Source of the DNA: Candidatus Gastranaerophilales bacterium
GTDB taxonomy: Bacteria; Cyanobacteriota; Vampirovibrionia; Gastranaerophilales; Gastranaerophilaceae
Assembly (NCBI GenBank): GCA_944325005.1
Contig: CALUYO010000004.1
Span: forward strand, 1 to 64,000
Length of the DNA stretch: 64,000 nt
Direction: 5' to 3'
The notes beneath the pieces are model-generated. The model ran no database searches and had not been told where the DNA came from. It saw only the letters and a list, made by a program, of their open reading frames with translations. The position numbers and the translations under genes were made by a program. Numbering within the stretch: position 1 is the stretch's first letter; every line of letters starts with the position of its first letter. Of the stretch, positions 52,474 through 62,234 are shown piece by piece.

Positions 52474-53474
52474 TATACGTATCTTTCTTCTTCTTTGAGT
52501 TTTCTGTTCATCAATTTTTCCAGAAGCGCCTGAGGAGTAATGTCAGTGTATACAGCTTCATAAATAGCGCTTGATACAGGAACTTCAATGTCAAGTTTTT
52601 TTGCAAGTTCGCAGATTGCTTTTGATGTTTTAACACCTTCTGCAACGGAACCCAGTTCTTTCAAAATATCATCAATTTTTTTGCCTTTAGCAAGCATTGA
52701 ACCTACTGTATAGTTTCTTGACATAGGGCTTGAACAGGTAGCGATTAAATCTCCCATTCCTGAAAGTCCGTAAAGAGTTGACGGATTTGCACCGAGATTA
52801 ATGCTGACGCGGACAATTTCAGCCATGCCGCGTGTTAAAAGTGTTCCGGCACAGTTATCACCAAGCCCCATTGTATGAGCAAAACCTGATGCAATTGCGA
52901 TTACGTTTTTCAAAGAACCGCCAAGTTCTACCCCTATTACATCAGAGTTTGTGTATAACCTGAATTTTGAAGGTACATTTAAAGCTTTTTGGACAAATTC
53001 TGCAATTTTTATGTCTTCGCAAGCAACCGATGCGGCTGTTGGAAGTCCCGCCAGTACTTCTTTTGCAAGTGTTGGACCGGATAATATTGCAAGTTTCTGT
53101 TCAGGCAGTACATCTTTGATTACTTCTGACATTCGCATTAATGAAGGAAGTTCAATCCCTTTTGATGCATTGACAAGGATTTGTTCAGATTTAATTCCTG
53201 CTTCTTTCAGTTTTTCACAAACATCACGCGTACCTGATGTCGCAACAACTGAAAGAATTATATCGGCATCTGATATTGCGGACTTTAAATCTGATGTAAT
53301 CTCAACTTTATTATCAAGTTGAACCTCAAGAGGTTTAGAGCAATGTTTATTTATTCTTAAATCGTCTGAGATATCCTGTTCACGTCCCCAAACTGTTATA
53401 TTTTCAAAGTTATTTGTTAAGAGCCACGCTAACGTTAAGCCCCAGCATCCTGCTCCAAGTACTGTTAATTTCAT
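52473..53474 (-). CDS. gpsA: glycerol-3-phosphate dehydrogenase [NAD(P)+]
   Basis: A 333-residue cytosolic enzyme that makes sn-glycerol 3-phosphate for phospholipids. The dinucleotide motif VLGAGCWGLTLAWLL is at residue 4. The catalytic region follows: LSGPTLAKEV (near 138), ELGGSLKNVIAIASG (near 185; active-site Lys) and GLSGMGDLIATCSSPMSRN (near 240). The Cys in place of Ala in the GxGxxG loop is a mild oddity. It is between murQ and ricT in a same-strand row. Confidence 0.95.
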   Translation of the reverse strand: MKLTVLGAGCWGLTLAWLLTNNFENITVWGREQDISDDLRINKHCSKPLEVQLDNKVEITSDLKSAISDADIILSVVATSGTRDVCEKLKEAGIKSEQILVNASKGIELPSLMRMSEVIKDVLPEQKLAILSGPTLAKEVLAGLPTAASVACEDIKIAEFVQKALNVPSKFRLYTNSDVIGVELGGSLKNVIAIASGFAHTMGLGDNCAGTLLTRGMAEIVRVSINLGANPSTLYGLSGMGDLIATCSSPMSRNYTVGSMLAKGKKIDDILKELGSVAEGVKTSKAICELAKKLDIEVPVSSAIYEAVYTDITPQALLEKLMNRKLKEEERYV

Positions 53475-53489
53475 TTTTAAAGCTCTCCT

Positions 53490-54383
53490 TTATACTGTCT
53501 GACTGACGTGTATTAGTTTTCTAAGAACTCCGCCGTGTTTTTTCAATTCCTGTCTTGATGTTTCAATATCAAGTTTCATAATTATTGATGTAATTGCTGT
53601 TTTTATTTCCCAATCACATTTTAAAAGAGTTGCAAGAGCTTCGCTGTGCGAAACGTTTGCGATTTGAGCGACAATTCTGATAGCTCTGTCTTTCAGTTTT
53701 TCATTTGTTGCTTTAAGATCAATCATAAAGTTTTCGTATGTTTTTCCGATTTTAATCATTGAACCTGTTGTAAGCATATTTAAAATCATTTTTTGAGCAG
53801 TACCTGCTTTCAATCTTGAGGAGCCCGCAATTACTTCAGGACCTACTTCTGCACATATAACAAGTCCTGCTTCTTCAGCAATTCTTCCTTTCGGGTTACA
53901 TGTAACACCGATTGTTTTGCAATTAACTTCATCGGCTCTTTTCAACACTCCGAGCAAATATTTAGGGTTTCCGCTTGCAGATATTACAACTGCCACATCC
54001 TGTTCTTCAAGAATTTTTGCATCCTCATAACCCAAATCAGGATTGTCTTCCGCACCTTCTATAGAATGTCTTAATGCCTTATCTCCGCCTGATATAAATC
54101 CCTGAACCAATTCCGGTGAAACGCTGAATGTCGGCGGGCATTCAGAAGCATCAAGAACTCCTAACCTTCCGGAAGTTCCGGAGCCGAAATATATTAATCT
54201 TCCGCCCCTTAAAAATTGTTTAGCAATCAAATCAATGGCCTGTGCAATATGCTCAGCTTCTTCTTCTACGGCAAGCGCAACGAGTTTATCTTCCTCATTC
54301 ATTTTTTTTACGATTTCAATAGTAGGAAGAATATCAATATCTTTTGTATTCTCATTCCTATACTCTGTGATAATGTCAGACAT
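53490..54383 (-). CDS. murQ: N-acetylmuramic acid 6-phosphate etherase
   Basis: A 297-residue SIS-domain enzyme that cleaves the lactyl ether of MurNAc-6-P to GlcNAc-6-P during peptidoglycan recycling. Motifs are YFGSGTSGRLGVLDASECPPTF (split site, near residue 65), GAEDNPDLG (near 112; catalytic Glu) and GSSRLKAGTAQKMILNMLTT (near 188). The product is the substrate of the NagA-like protein at 15694. It has a 15-base gap to gpsA. Confidence 0.95.
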   Translation of the reverse strand: MSDIITEYRNENTKDIDILPTIEIVKKMNEEDKLVALAVEEEAEHIAQAIDLIAKQFLRGGRLIYFGSGTSGRLGVLDASECPPTFSVSPELVQGFISGGDKALRHSIEGAEDNPDLGYEDAKILEEQDVAVVISASGNPKYLLGVLKRADEVNCKTIGVTCNPKGRIAEEAGLVICAEVGPEVIAGSSRLKAGTAQKMILNMLTTGSMIKIGKTYENFMIDLKATNEKLKDRAIRIVAQIANVSHSEALATLLKCDWEIKTAITSIIMKLDIETSRQELKKHGGVLRKLIHVSQTV

Positions 54384-54408
54384 ATTTTTACCCCTTATAA
54401 AATAAACA

Positions 54409-54870
54409 CTATACCAATTTCAACAAATTAGCCATTTCAATAGCTGATTTTGCTGCATCTGAGCCTTTGTTGCCGGCCTTTGTTCCAGCTCTTTCGATTG
54501 CCTGTTCTATATTATCAGTTGTAAGAACTCCAAAGATTACAGGCACGCCTGTTTGAAGGCTCACCTGTGCAATACCTTTTGAAACTTCAGCACTTACATA
54601 ATCAAAATGAGCTGTTGCTCCTCTGATTACAGCCCCCAGTGTAATAATTGCATTATATTTACCGGTATTGGCAAACTTTAAAGCAGCAACCGGAATTTCA
54701 AAAGCTCCGGGGACTTTAACTATATCAATATTTTCATCACTTACCCCGTGGCGTTTAAGTTCGTCTAATGCACCTGAAAGTAATTTAGATCCGATAAAGT
54801 CATTAAATCTTGACAGTATGATACAAAATTTCTCATTACCTGCAACTAACTGACCTTCATATGTTTTCAT
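54409..54870 (-). CDS. ribH: 6,7-dimethyl-8-ribityllumazine synthase
   Basis: A 153-residue enzyme for the penultimate step of riboflavin synthesis; it usually assembles into pentamers or 60-mers. Motifs are [19 protein letters not shown] (near residue 17), [11 protein letters not shown] (near 53), [14 protein letters not shown] (near 80; catalytic His) and [12 protein letters not shown] (near 113). The length is typical. No other rib gene is adjacent. It is followed by murQ after 26 bases. Confidence 0.95.
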   Translation of the reverse strand: MKTYEGQLVAGNEKFCIILSRFNDFIGSKLLSGALDELKRHGVSDENIDIVKVPGAFEIPVAALKFANTGKYNAIITLGAVIRGATAHFDYVSAEVSKGIAQVSLQTGVPVIFGVLTTDNIEQAIERAGTKAGNKGSDAAKSAIEMANLLKLV

Positions 54871-54921
54871 ATCTTTACTTCTCCATTGTCTATAGATACA
54901 ATGATTTTAACGCATTTTAAA

Positions 54922-55626
54922 CTATTTTACAATAAGCGGAGCAAAAATCTTATAAAAAATATATATTGAAGCGATGACAAGCAAGCCGCCGCTGATTTTT
55001 AAAAGCCAGTCAGAAAACTTATAAAATCCTTTCCAATTTTTAAGGTGCGAGGTTAAAAATCCAGCTAGAATAAGGATTAACCCCTGTCCGAGTGAAAATA
55101 AGAAAAGCATTAATATTGCCTGTGCAATACTTGCTGATAATGATGCAAATGCCATAATCCCTGCCAGAATAGGTGTAGAACAAGGTGTTCCTGCAAGTGC
55201 AAAAACCCCGCCTAAAATTATCGGATAAAGATATGTATTTGTGCCGTCATTTTTCGGCATTTCTTTTATTACAACAGGAAGCTCAAAATCAAGTACTCCT
55301 ATTAATTTTAAACCCATTACCATAATAATTCCTGCTAAGAATATCCCGAAGTATCCGCCGGCAAATGATATGAATACTTTTCCTGTTACAGCGCAGATTA
55401 TTCCGATAACAGAAAATACGATTGCCGTTCCGAATACAAAAAACAGCATTTGAACAAATGTTTTAAGAGGTTTTGCATCGGAATATCCACCGATATAACC
55501 TATTATTATGGGGAGCATCGCAAGCGAGCATGGTGATATTGATGCTACAAGACCGCCTAAAAATGACAATCCCAATAGTATAGGTAAACTTCCCTGTTGT
55601 GTAAAAAGACTGATATAGTTTTCCAT
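54922..55626 (-). CDS. ccdA: CcdA-type thiol-disulfide membrane transporter
   Basis: A 234-residue protein with six transmembrane helices that carries reducing equivalents across the inner membrane. The two redox Cys sit in the expected helices: ASISPCSLAMLPI (near residue 33) and LAGTPCSTPILAG (near 153). It follows a membrane-anchored thioredoxin by 2 bases, its likely periplasmic partner. The pair may keep extracytoplasmic thiols reduced, for example for cytochrome c maturation or for disulfide exchange in Cys-containing pilins; the target is not shown. Confidence 0.88.
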   Translation of the reverse strand: MENYISLFTQQGSLPILLGLSFLGGLVASISPCSLAMLPIIIGYIGGYSDAKPLKTFVQMLFFVFGTAIVFSVIGIICAVTGKVFISFAGGYFGIFLAGIIMVMGLKLIGVLDFELPVVIKEMPKNDGTNTYLYPIILGGVFALAGTPCSTPILAGIMAFASLSASIAQAILMLFLFSLGQGLILILAGFLTSHLKNWKGFYKFSDWLLKISGGLLVIASIYIFYKIFAPLIVK

Positions 55627-55628
55627 AA

Positions 55629-56015
55629 TTATTCAAGTCCCTGCAAACATTTATCCATTTCTTCTTTAGATACTGCACCTTCAATCCTTTTTACCTGTGC
55701 ACCTTTTGAGTTCAAAAGAATTATTGTCGGAACAAGTGTAACATTGTATTTTTTTATCTGTTCTTCATTAAAGGAGTTTTTATCCTGAACTTGAATCTCA
55801 GTTAAAACAATTTTATTTTCGTATTTCGGCATAATTTCTTTAAAAATTTTATTCATAGTCTGGCAATCAAGGCACATTGATGATGTGAATTTGATAACCT
55901 GCGGCTTGCCTGCATCTGTTGTTTGAGCAGTTGTTGAATTTGATGCTGTAAGAAGCATATATGCCATAAGCGGTATTGCAAATATTAAACCTATGATAAT
56001 AACGTTTTTCTTCAT
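55629..56015 (-). CDS. membrane-anchored thioredoxin-like protein
   Basis: A 128-residue protein with an uncleaved-looking N-terminal signal anchor (residues 4-24) and a thioredoxin fold. The active site is SMCLDCQTMNKI (C-x-x-C as CLDC, near residue 52). The cis-Pro region is VTLVPTIILLNSKG (near 95). GAAAGGAG precedes the ATG. Coupled to ccdA. It is expected to face the periplasm. Confidence 0.88.
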   Translation of the reverse strand: MKKNVIIIGLIFAIPLMAYMLLTASNSTTAQTTDAGKPQVIKFTSSMCLDCQTMNKIFKEIMPKYENKIVLTEIQVQDKNSFNEEQIKKYNVTLVPTIILLNSKGAQVKRIEGAVSKEEMDKCLQGLE

Positions 56016-56094
56016 GAAAAAACTCCTTTCTGTTTAATTTTAGCATAAACCAAAAAGGATTTTTTCAAAACCACAGTCGGGTAATATGATAGTA

Positions 56095-56259
56095 TTAAAC
56101 ATCTTCCGGAACATAAAAATCAGCTTTAGCAAGAAGTTCGCGCGTATGCTCATAACAGCATGACTTCTGGCAAATTACTTGATATTCCCTTACAATATTT
56201 AAAATATCATCAACTGACATTTTTATAATCCGTCTTTCTCCTTCAATAATTCTTGCCAT
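56095..56259 (-). CDS. 54-residue hypothetical protein with a Cys cluster
   Basis: A short frame on the minus strand with AAAGGAATT before the ATG at 56259. It begins MARIIEGERRIIKMS and has VICQKSCCYEHTRELL (C-x-x-x-C-C, near residue 30), then LAKADFYVPEDV. Mostly helical and charged. The Cys cluster may bind metal, but no family is recognised. It lies between the rpoC2 terminator and the ccdA pair. Confidence 0.55.
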   Translation of the reverse strand: MARIIEGERRIIKMSVDDILNIVREYQVICQKSCCYEHTRELLAKADFYVPEDV

Positions 56260-56354
56260 ACATAATTCCTTTCAACTTGTTTTACGGTAGTTTGTAGTAA
56301 AACTTTTGTAAAATCGGCTTTTATATGTAGAAATTTTTATCTAAATTTGAATAA

Positions 56355-56384
56355 AAAAACAGCCTTAAATTTAAGGCTGTTTTT
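56355..56384 (-). terminator. terminator of the rpoB-rpoC1-rpoC2 operon
   Basis: AAAAACAGCCTTAAA pairs with TTTAAGGCTGTTTTT with no unpaired base required beyond the tip, 23 bases past the rpoC2 stop. A-rich sequence on the left gives the T-run on the minus strand. Confidence 0.88.
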
Positions 56385-56406
56385 AGTTATATATTAACGA
56401 ATTAGT

Positions 56407-59400
56407 TTATTCTTCGTCTTCTCCGCCGAGTTGGAAATCAGGAGCACCGAACATACCCTCGATTTCTTCCAAAATCGCAGATGGTTTTCTTGCCTGATTT
56501 CTTTGAGCAACTGCACGTTTTCTTTCTTCGCGTTCTTTTTCTTCGTTCGCATTTGAAAGATGGTGGAAGCCTGTACCGGCAGGTATCAAACGACCGATGA
56601 TAACGTTTTCTTTCAAACCTCTCAACATGTCTTTTTTACCTTCAACTGCAGCTTCTGTAAGGATTCTTGTTGTTTCCTGGAATGAAGCTGCTGAAATGAA
56701 GCTTTCAGTGTTCAAAGAAGCTTTTGTGATACCTAATAACATGTATTCACAAGTAGCAGGTGTTCCGCCTTTTTCTTCAACTTCTTTATTTTCTTTTTCG
56801 AATGTCTGCATTTCAACAAGTTCACCAGGTAACAATGTTGTATCACCGGCGTCAACAACTTTAACTTTCTTAGTCATTTGTCTTACGATGATTTCAACGT
56901 GTTTATCCGCAATTTCTACACCTTGTGAACGATATACGCGTTGTACTTCGTCTACAAGATATTGCTGTGCAGCTTCAGGACCGCAAAGTCTTATAACATC
57001 ATGCGGATTTAAAGGCCCGCTTGTTAAAGGCTGTCCTTTTGTTATTGTTTGTTTGTTTTGAACAACGATATTTGCATCAATTGCGTATTTGATTTCAGTT
57101 CTGCCATTATCTGTTACAAGATATAATCTTGGCAAATCATCATCTGTTTCAATTTCTGCAATACCGTCTTCTTCTGCTAAAATTGCACAATCTTTTGGCT
57201 TACGGCCTTCAAGAAGTTCTTCTACCCTCGGAAGACCTTGAACGATATCACCTGTTTTTTGTCTTTCAAATACCAGTGTTGCAATGTTATCACCGCGAAG
57301 AACAAGAGCTCCCGCTTCTACCTGTAACATTGTACCCGGGCTGATTAAGTAAGGACGACCGTTTCTGATGATTATTTCACCTTTATTAACGGCTGTTACT
57401 ATACCTGAAACAGTTGATTTTTCCCCACTATCAGCCAATATTGAATCAAGTCTTACAAAGTCTCCTTTTTTTACATTTGATTTTCCTTTGATCAAAAGTT
57501 TTGTTTCATAGGTTTCACTTGTTAATAAAAGTCTTCTGGCATCTTCTTTATCTGTTTTGATTGACGCAATACCATCGTTAATTGCTAATACCTGTGTTTT
57601 TGCAACAGGCGTTTTAGGATCAATTGTCTGGCCGTCTTTAACAAGAAGTTCTGTTTGAAGTGATGACATTGTTTTTGCATTGCCTTCAAATTCACGACGG
57701 ACGATTAGGTTTTCAAGAACAACAATTCTGAGGTTTTCTTTTTCATCAAGTTCTACCATACCTTTAAGGTGTGATAAGTATCCTTGCATTTGAAGAACCA
57801 AACTTGTTCTTGTAATTGTTGAACCGTCAAAATTTCTTACTCTTGCACCGTCTTTATACTGAAGCTGTGTAACTGGAACGATATCAATTAAATCATCTGA
57901 TGTATTAAATTTAATTGATACATTTTTTTGTTCAACATCTAAAACCTGTACCGGTCTTATAAGAATTTGTATAGGCTGATTTGAAATACTGTCTTCATCA
58001 AGAGAAAGACTGCTATCAAGTTCTTCATCCAAATCATCAATGTCCAAATCATCCATTGAAGAATCCATAATTGTAATTATAGAAGTTTCCTTTGCTTTTA
58101 TACCGTCGGCAATTATGGTTCCTTTTTTTACGACTTCGCCTTCATCAACTTTCAATTCAGAAACACTTGAAAGTGTATGGATTTCTCCGGGGCGAATTGT
58201 TATTTCGTGAATAACATCATTGTATTCTTTGAACTCTACAATACCGTCAATATGGCAGTATACATCTTTTACAACTTCTGTACCTGCTGTGACGTGTGTT
58301 CCGTTTTCAACCATTTTTAAAGAAGAATCTTTATTAATTTGGTGAATTTCTTCCGGAATAAATACAACAGATCCTGGTTTTGTAATAATTTGATTTTCGT
58401 CAACTTCAACATCAACGTATCTGATTTCACCTGATGAAGTTACAGCGCATTCATCATCAATAAGTTCGGCAATAATCATACCGTTTTCAACTGTAGTATC
58501 TACAGGAGCTTTAACGATATATTTTTCGCCTGTTTTATTAACTGTCCATAACTGTTCTTTTTTAGTTTGTTCAAATGAAGCATTTTCAGGCATTAATGAT
58601 GCAATTACAATTGTCAACTCTTTACCTTGAACAATTTTCTTGATATTTTTGCCTTCAAATTTAACATCTTCAATAACTAAATCTTCACCGAAGCGAACTT
58701 CTCCGCCGTGTTCACAGATTGTTAAAGTTTCAGCTAATTTTTCGCCTTCTTTAATTTTCTGTCCGTCTTTTACAAGAACTTTAGAACCGCCGGGTAGGTT
58801 ATAAACATCACCGCCGAGAACCCAGATAATACCTTGTTTATTTGTGGTCCTTGAGATGTTGCCCTGTCTGTCTTTCTTTTCATCGGCTACGAAATCTTCA
58901 TATAACACTTCGCCTGAAAGATCTGAAGTGATATCTTTTGTAGCTTTTTCTGTAAGACGAGAGCCGCCTTGAGCTGCCGGTTCAAATTGAGCAAGTTTAA
59001 ATCCTTTTTTAACCTTCATACCGTTAGTAAAGAATACGGTTGAACCTGCAGGGATATGATATTTTTCGGTTCTTTTTTCACCTTTAATTTCAATATCTGT
59101 TTCATAGTTAGAGATATTAACAACATCCCCGTGGCGTGTTCTTAATTCTCTTGTTTTAACATTTGAAATTACTTCACCGTCTTGTTTTGCAATAACTTCT
59201 TTAATCGCATCTTTAACGCCTACAGCACCACCTGTGTGGAATGTTCTCATTGTCAGCTGTGTTCCGGGTTCACCGATTGATTGAGCTGCAATAATACCGA
59301 TAGCTTCACCGATGTCAACTAGTTTTTGAGTGGTCATTGCCCAGCCGTAACATTTCTGGCATATACCGTATTCCAAACCGCAGGTTAAGCCTGAACGTAC

Positions 59401-60264
59401 TTTTAACTCTTGGAGATTCAGGTGCTTAACTTTTTGAACATCTTCTCTGTTCATTGTAGTTCCTGCTTTTACAAGAACTGTTCCGTCTGCGTCAACGATA
59501 TCTTCAGCAATTGTTCTTCCAAGAAGTCTGTCAATTAGAGGAACAATTACGTTATCACCATCTGTAATAGGCTTCATGTTAATTGATTTAGTAGTGTGGC
59601 AGTCATCTGCACGAATGATTACATCCTGAGCAACGTCTACCAGACGTCTTGTCAAGTACCCTGAGTCAGCTGTTTTTAACGCAGTATCTACAAGCCCTTT
59701 TCTTGCACCGTAAGATGAAATGATGTATTCTGTAACGGATAAGCCTTCTTTAAAGTTTGATTTAATCGGCAAGTCGATGATTTGACCTTGTGCGTCTGCC
59801 ATCAGACCTCTCATCCCGACTAACTGTGATACCTGTGAAAGGTTACCTCTTGCTCCTGAGAATGCCATCATATATACAGGGTTTAATTTATCAAAATTTT
59901 CAACAACCTGAGAGGTTAATTTAGCGGTTGTTTCAGACCAGGTATCGATAACTTTGGTATATCTTTCAACTTCCGTAATTTCACCTTTAAGGTATCTGTT
60001 TGTAGATTTTTCAATTTCCTTTTCGGCTTCATTAAGCAGCTCTTTTTTTACTGCCGGAACTTGCAAGTCTGCAATAGAAATTGTGGTTCCGGATTTTGTA
60101 GCATACTTATAACCAAGGTTTTTAAGGCTGTTAGCCAATTCTGCGGTTTTTGCACCGCCAAACTCAAGATACATTTGTGAAAGCAAATTGTTCAAACCTT
60201 TTTTGTCCATTTGCTTGTTAATGAAATCTATTGTTTTTTTACCATGTGTGTATGTTGTTTCCAT
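56407..60264 (-). CDS. rpoC2: RNA polymerase beta' subunit, C-terminal part (RpoC2)
   Basis: A 1285-residue protein equal to the C-terminal two thirds of ordinary RpoC. It begins with the part after the catalytic centre (KGLNNLLSQMYLEFG), then SGARGNLSQVSQLVGMRGLMAD (near residue 145), the zinc-site CQKCYGW with GEAIGIIAAQSIGEPGTQLTMRTFHTGG (near 320; trigger loop) and the end region FQETTRILTEAAVEGKKDMLRGLKEN (near 1200). Between about residues 350 and 1000 is a long beta-rich insertion (many K-V/I-x-x-G-x-x-I/L repeats), comparable in place to the SI3 insertion of cyanobacterial RpoC2. The separate gene supports a cyanobacterial-lineage host. Confidence 0.95.
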   Translation of the reverse strand: METTYTHGKKTIDFINKQMDKKGLNNLLSQMYLEFGGAKTAELANSLKNLGYKYATKSGTTISIADLQVPAVKKELLNEAEKEIEKSTNRYLKGEITEVERYTKVIDTWSETTAKLTSQVVENFDKLNPVYMMAFSGARGNLSQVSQLVGMRGLMADAQGQIIDLPIKSNFKEGLSVTEYIISSYGARKGLVDTALKTADSGYLTRRLVDVAQDVIIRADDCHTTKSINMKPITDGDNVIVPLIDRLLGRTIAEDIVDADGTVLVKAGTTMNREDVQKVKHLNLQELKVRSGLTCGLEYGICQKCYGWAMTTQKLVDIGEAIGIIAAQSIGEPGTQLTMRTFHTGGAVGVKDAIKEVIAKQDGEVISNVKTRELRTRHGDVVNISNYETDIEIKGEKRTEKYHIPAGSTVFFTNGMKVKKGFKLAQFEPAAQGGSRLTEKATKDITSDLSGEVLYEDFVADEKKDRQGNISRTTNKQGIIWVLGGDVYNLPGGSKVLVKDGQKIKEGEKLAETLTICEHGGEVRFGEDLVIEDVKFEGKNIKKIVQGKELTIVIASLMPENASFEQTKKEQLWTVNKTGEKYIVKAPVDTTVENGMIIAELIDDECAVTSSGEIRYVDVEVDENQIITKPGSVVFIPEEIHQINKDSSLKMVENGTHVTAGTEVVKDVYCHIDGIVEFKEYNDVIHEITIRPGEIHTLSSVSELKVDEGEVVKKGTIIADGIKAKETSIITIMDSSMDDLDIDDLDEELDSSLSLDEDSISNQPIQILIRPVQVLDVEQKNVSIKFNTSDDLIDIVPVTQLQYKDGARVRNFDGSTITRTSLVLQMQGYLSHLKGMVELDEKENLRIVVLENLIVRREFEGNAKTMSSLQTELLVKDGQTIDPKTPVAKTQVLAINDGIASIKTDKEDARRLLLTSETYETKLLIKGKSNVKKGDFVRLDSILADSGEKSTVSGIVTAVNKGEIIIRNGRPYLISPGTMLQVEAGALVLRGDNIATLVFERQKTGDIVQGLPRVEELLEGRKPKDCAILAEEDGIAEIETDDDLPRLYLVTDNGRTEIKYAIDANIVVQNKQTITKGQPLTSGPLNPHDVIRLCGPEAAQQYLVDEVQRVYRSQGVEIADKHVEIIVRQMTKKVKVVDAGDTTLLPGELVEMQTFEKENKEVEEKGGTPATCEYMLLGITKASLNTESFISAASFQETTRILTEAAVEGKKDMLRGLKENVIIGRLIPAGTGFHHLSNANEEKEREERKRAVAQRNQARKPSAILEEIEGMFGAPDFQLGGEDEE

Positions 60265-60392
60265 TTATATCTATCCTTTTTAGTTTGTATTTTTTACTAA
60301 AGTCAATAGGTTAATAAGTCAATAGGCGAATAAGTTCTTTTCGTTTTATAAAAATGCTTACCTTCCTATCTTCTTACCTTCTTATCTTCCTC
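60265..60392 (-). repeat. rpoC1-rpoC2 gap with purine/pyrimidine repeats
   Basis: In mRNA sense, a purine-rich run (complement of 60355-60392: AAGGTAAGAAGATAGGAAGG words) follows the rpoC1 stop at once. After about 20 bases it is followed by two tandem 16-base units of the form CTTATT-NN-CCTATTGA (60301-60334). The purine run closely resembles the one after rpoB (62199-62233). Confidence 0.65.
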
Positions 60393-62102
60393 TTATGCAA
60401 GAGCATTTCTTACAGCTTCGTTGAATATAATTCTTCCTGCAGTTGTTTCAATTCTTTCGCCGTGTTCATCTCTTACAACTATTTTGTCGTGAAGATCAAT
60501 TACACCGACTTCAAGAGCTGAAATTGCATCCTGGAAGTTGTAGAAATATCCTTTAGGATCCATTTCAGGATTTTTCAGGATTGTCAGATAGTACATACCC
60601 AATACCATATCCTGTGTAGGAGTGATAATAGGTTTACCTGTTGCAGGAGCTAAGATATTGTTAGTTGCTAACATTAACATTCTTGCTTCTGTCTGGGCTT
60701 CAATTGATAAAGGTACGTGAACAGCCATTTGGTCACCGTCGAAGTCGGCGTTAAATGCTGTACATACGAGCGGATGTAATTGAATTGCACGACCTTCTAC
60801 CAATTTGGGTTCAAATGCCTGAATACCTAATCTGTGAAGAGTCGGGGCACGGTTTAATAAAACAGGGTGTCCGTCGATAACCTCTTCTAATATATCCCAT
60901 ACGACTGCTTCGGAACGTTCAATTTTCTTTTTAGCTGATTTAATGTTTTGAACGTATCCTCTTTCAATCAATTTATTAACAACAAATGGTTTAAATAATT
61001 CGATAGCCATTTCTTTTGGCAGACCGCATTGGTTTAATTTCAACTGCGGACCTACAACGATAACTGAACGACCTGAGTAGTCAACACGTTTACCTAATAA
61101 GTTTTGACGGAAACGTCCCTGTTTACCTTCAATAATATTAGATAATGATTTTAATGCTCTGTTGTTAGGGCCGACAACTGTTCTGCCGCGTCTACCGTTA
61201 TCTATCAGTGCATCAACAGCTTCCTGAAGCATACGTTTTTCGTTTCTTACGATAATTTCAGGAGCGCCCATTTCCAAAAGTCTTTGTAAACGGTTGTTTC
61301 TGTTGATTACACGTCTGTATAAGTCGTTTAAGTCAGATGTTGCGAAACGTCCGCCGTCCAATTGAACCATAGGTCTTAAATCCGGAGGAGTTACAGGAAG
61401 TACATCCATAATCATCCAGGTCGGATCTGTTTCTGATGAAATCAAAGAATCAAGCAGTCTTAAGCGTTTAATAAGTTTGCTTTTCTTTTGAACAGAGTTT
61501 ACAGTACCTGCTAATTCTGTTCTGATTTCTTCTGCAAGTTCTTTTGTATTAACTTCTGAAAGAAGTTCTTTTATAGCTTCTGCACCGATACCTACTTTGA
61601 GTTCGGAATCTTCATGTTCAGCCATATAATCTTCATATTCTTCTTCAGAAAGCAATTGTAATTTTTTGAATTCGCTTTCGCCAGGATCAAGTACTACATA
61701 GTTGTTGAAGTAGATAACCTGTTCCAAATCTTTCAAAGTCATATCTAAAAGCAAGCCCAAGTATGACGGGATTCCTTTTAAGAACCAGATGTGAGATACA
61801 GGAGCAGCAAGTTTAATGTGACCCATTCTTTGACGTCTTACTTTACTGTCTGTAACTTCAACACCGCAGCGTTCACAGATAATACCTTTGTGTCTTACTC
61901 TTTTATATTTACCGCAATAGCATTCCCAGTCTTTAGAAGGTCCAAAAATTCTTTCGCAGAAAAGACCGTCTCTTTCCGGTTTTAATGTACGGTAGTTTAT
62001 TGTTTCCGGTTTAGTAACTTCGCCGTAAGACCATTTGAGTATTCTTTCCGGTGAAGCGATACTAATTCGTATATAGTCAAAATAATCTATGCTTGTTGAC
62101 AT
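60393..62102 (-). CDS. rpoC1: RNA polymerase gamma subunit (RpoC1)
   Basis: A 569-residue protein equal to the N-terminal part of RpoC. It carries the zinc ribbon [25 protein letters not shown] (N-terminal; near residue 60), the clamp, [25 protein letters not shown] (near 325), [18 protein letters not shown] (near 420) and the catalytic [16 protein letters not shown] (near 455). It stops where the cyanobacterial gamma subunit stops. GGAGATATAA precedes the ATG. The middle gene of the operon. Confidence 0.96.
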   Translation of the reverse strand: MSTSIDYFDYIRISIASPERILKWSYGEVTKPETINYRTLKPERDGLFCERIFGPSKDWECYCGKYKRVRHKGIICERCGVEVTDSKVRRQRMGHIKLAAPVSHIWFLKGIPSYLGLLLDMTLKDLEQVIYFNNYVVLDPGESEFKKLQLLSEEEYEDYMAEHEDSELKVGIGAEAIKELLSEVNTKELAEEIRTELAGTVNSVQKKSKLIKRLRLLDSLISSETDPTWMIMDVLPVTPPDLRPMVQLDGGRFATSDLNDLYRRVINRNNRLQRLLEMGAPEIIVRNEKRMLQEAVDALIDNGRRGRTVVGPNNRALKSLSNIIEGKQGRFRQNLLGKRVDYSGRSVIVVGPQLKLNQCGLPKEMAIELFKPFVVNKLIERGYVQNIKSAKKKIERSEAVVWDILEEVIDGHPVLLNRAPTLHRLGIQAFEPKLVEGRAIQLHPLVCTAFNADFDGDQMAVHVPLSIEAQTEARMLMLATNNILAPATGKPIITPTQDMVLGMYYLTILKNPEMDPKGYFYNFQDAISALEVGVIDLHDKIVVRDEHGERIETTAGRIIFNEAVRNALA

Positions 62103-62234
62103 TTATATCTCCTTTATAAATCTTGAGGATTGGAGGGTAGGAGGATAAGAAGTTTAGCTGTTTTTGGTGCTTCGCACAAATAATCTTTATTATAAATAGC
62201 TTACCTTCTTACCTTCCTATCTTCTTACCTTCTA
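62103..62234 (-). repeat. rpoB-rpoC1 gap with purine/pyrimidine repeats
   Basis: In mRNA sense, a purine run (complement of 62199-62233) directly follows the rpoB stop, and a pyrimidine run (complement of 62125-62152) follows about 46 bases later. Seventeen bases of the two align as complements with 14 matches, so a long hairpin is possible. A small GTGC-GAA-GCAC hairpin (about 62168-62178) lies in the loop. Confidence 0.65.
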
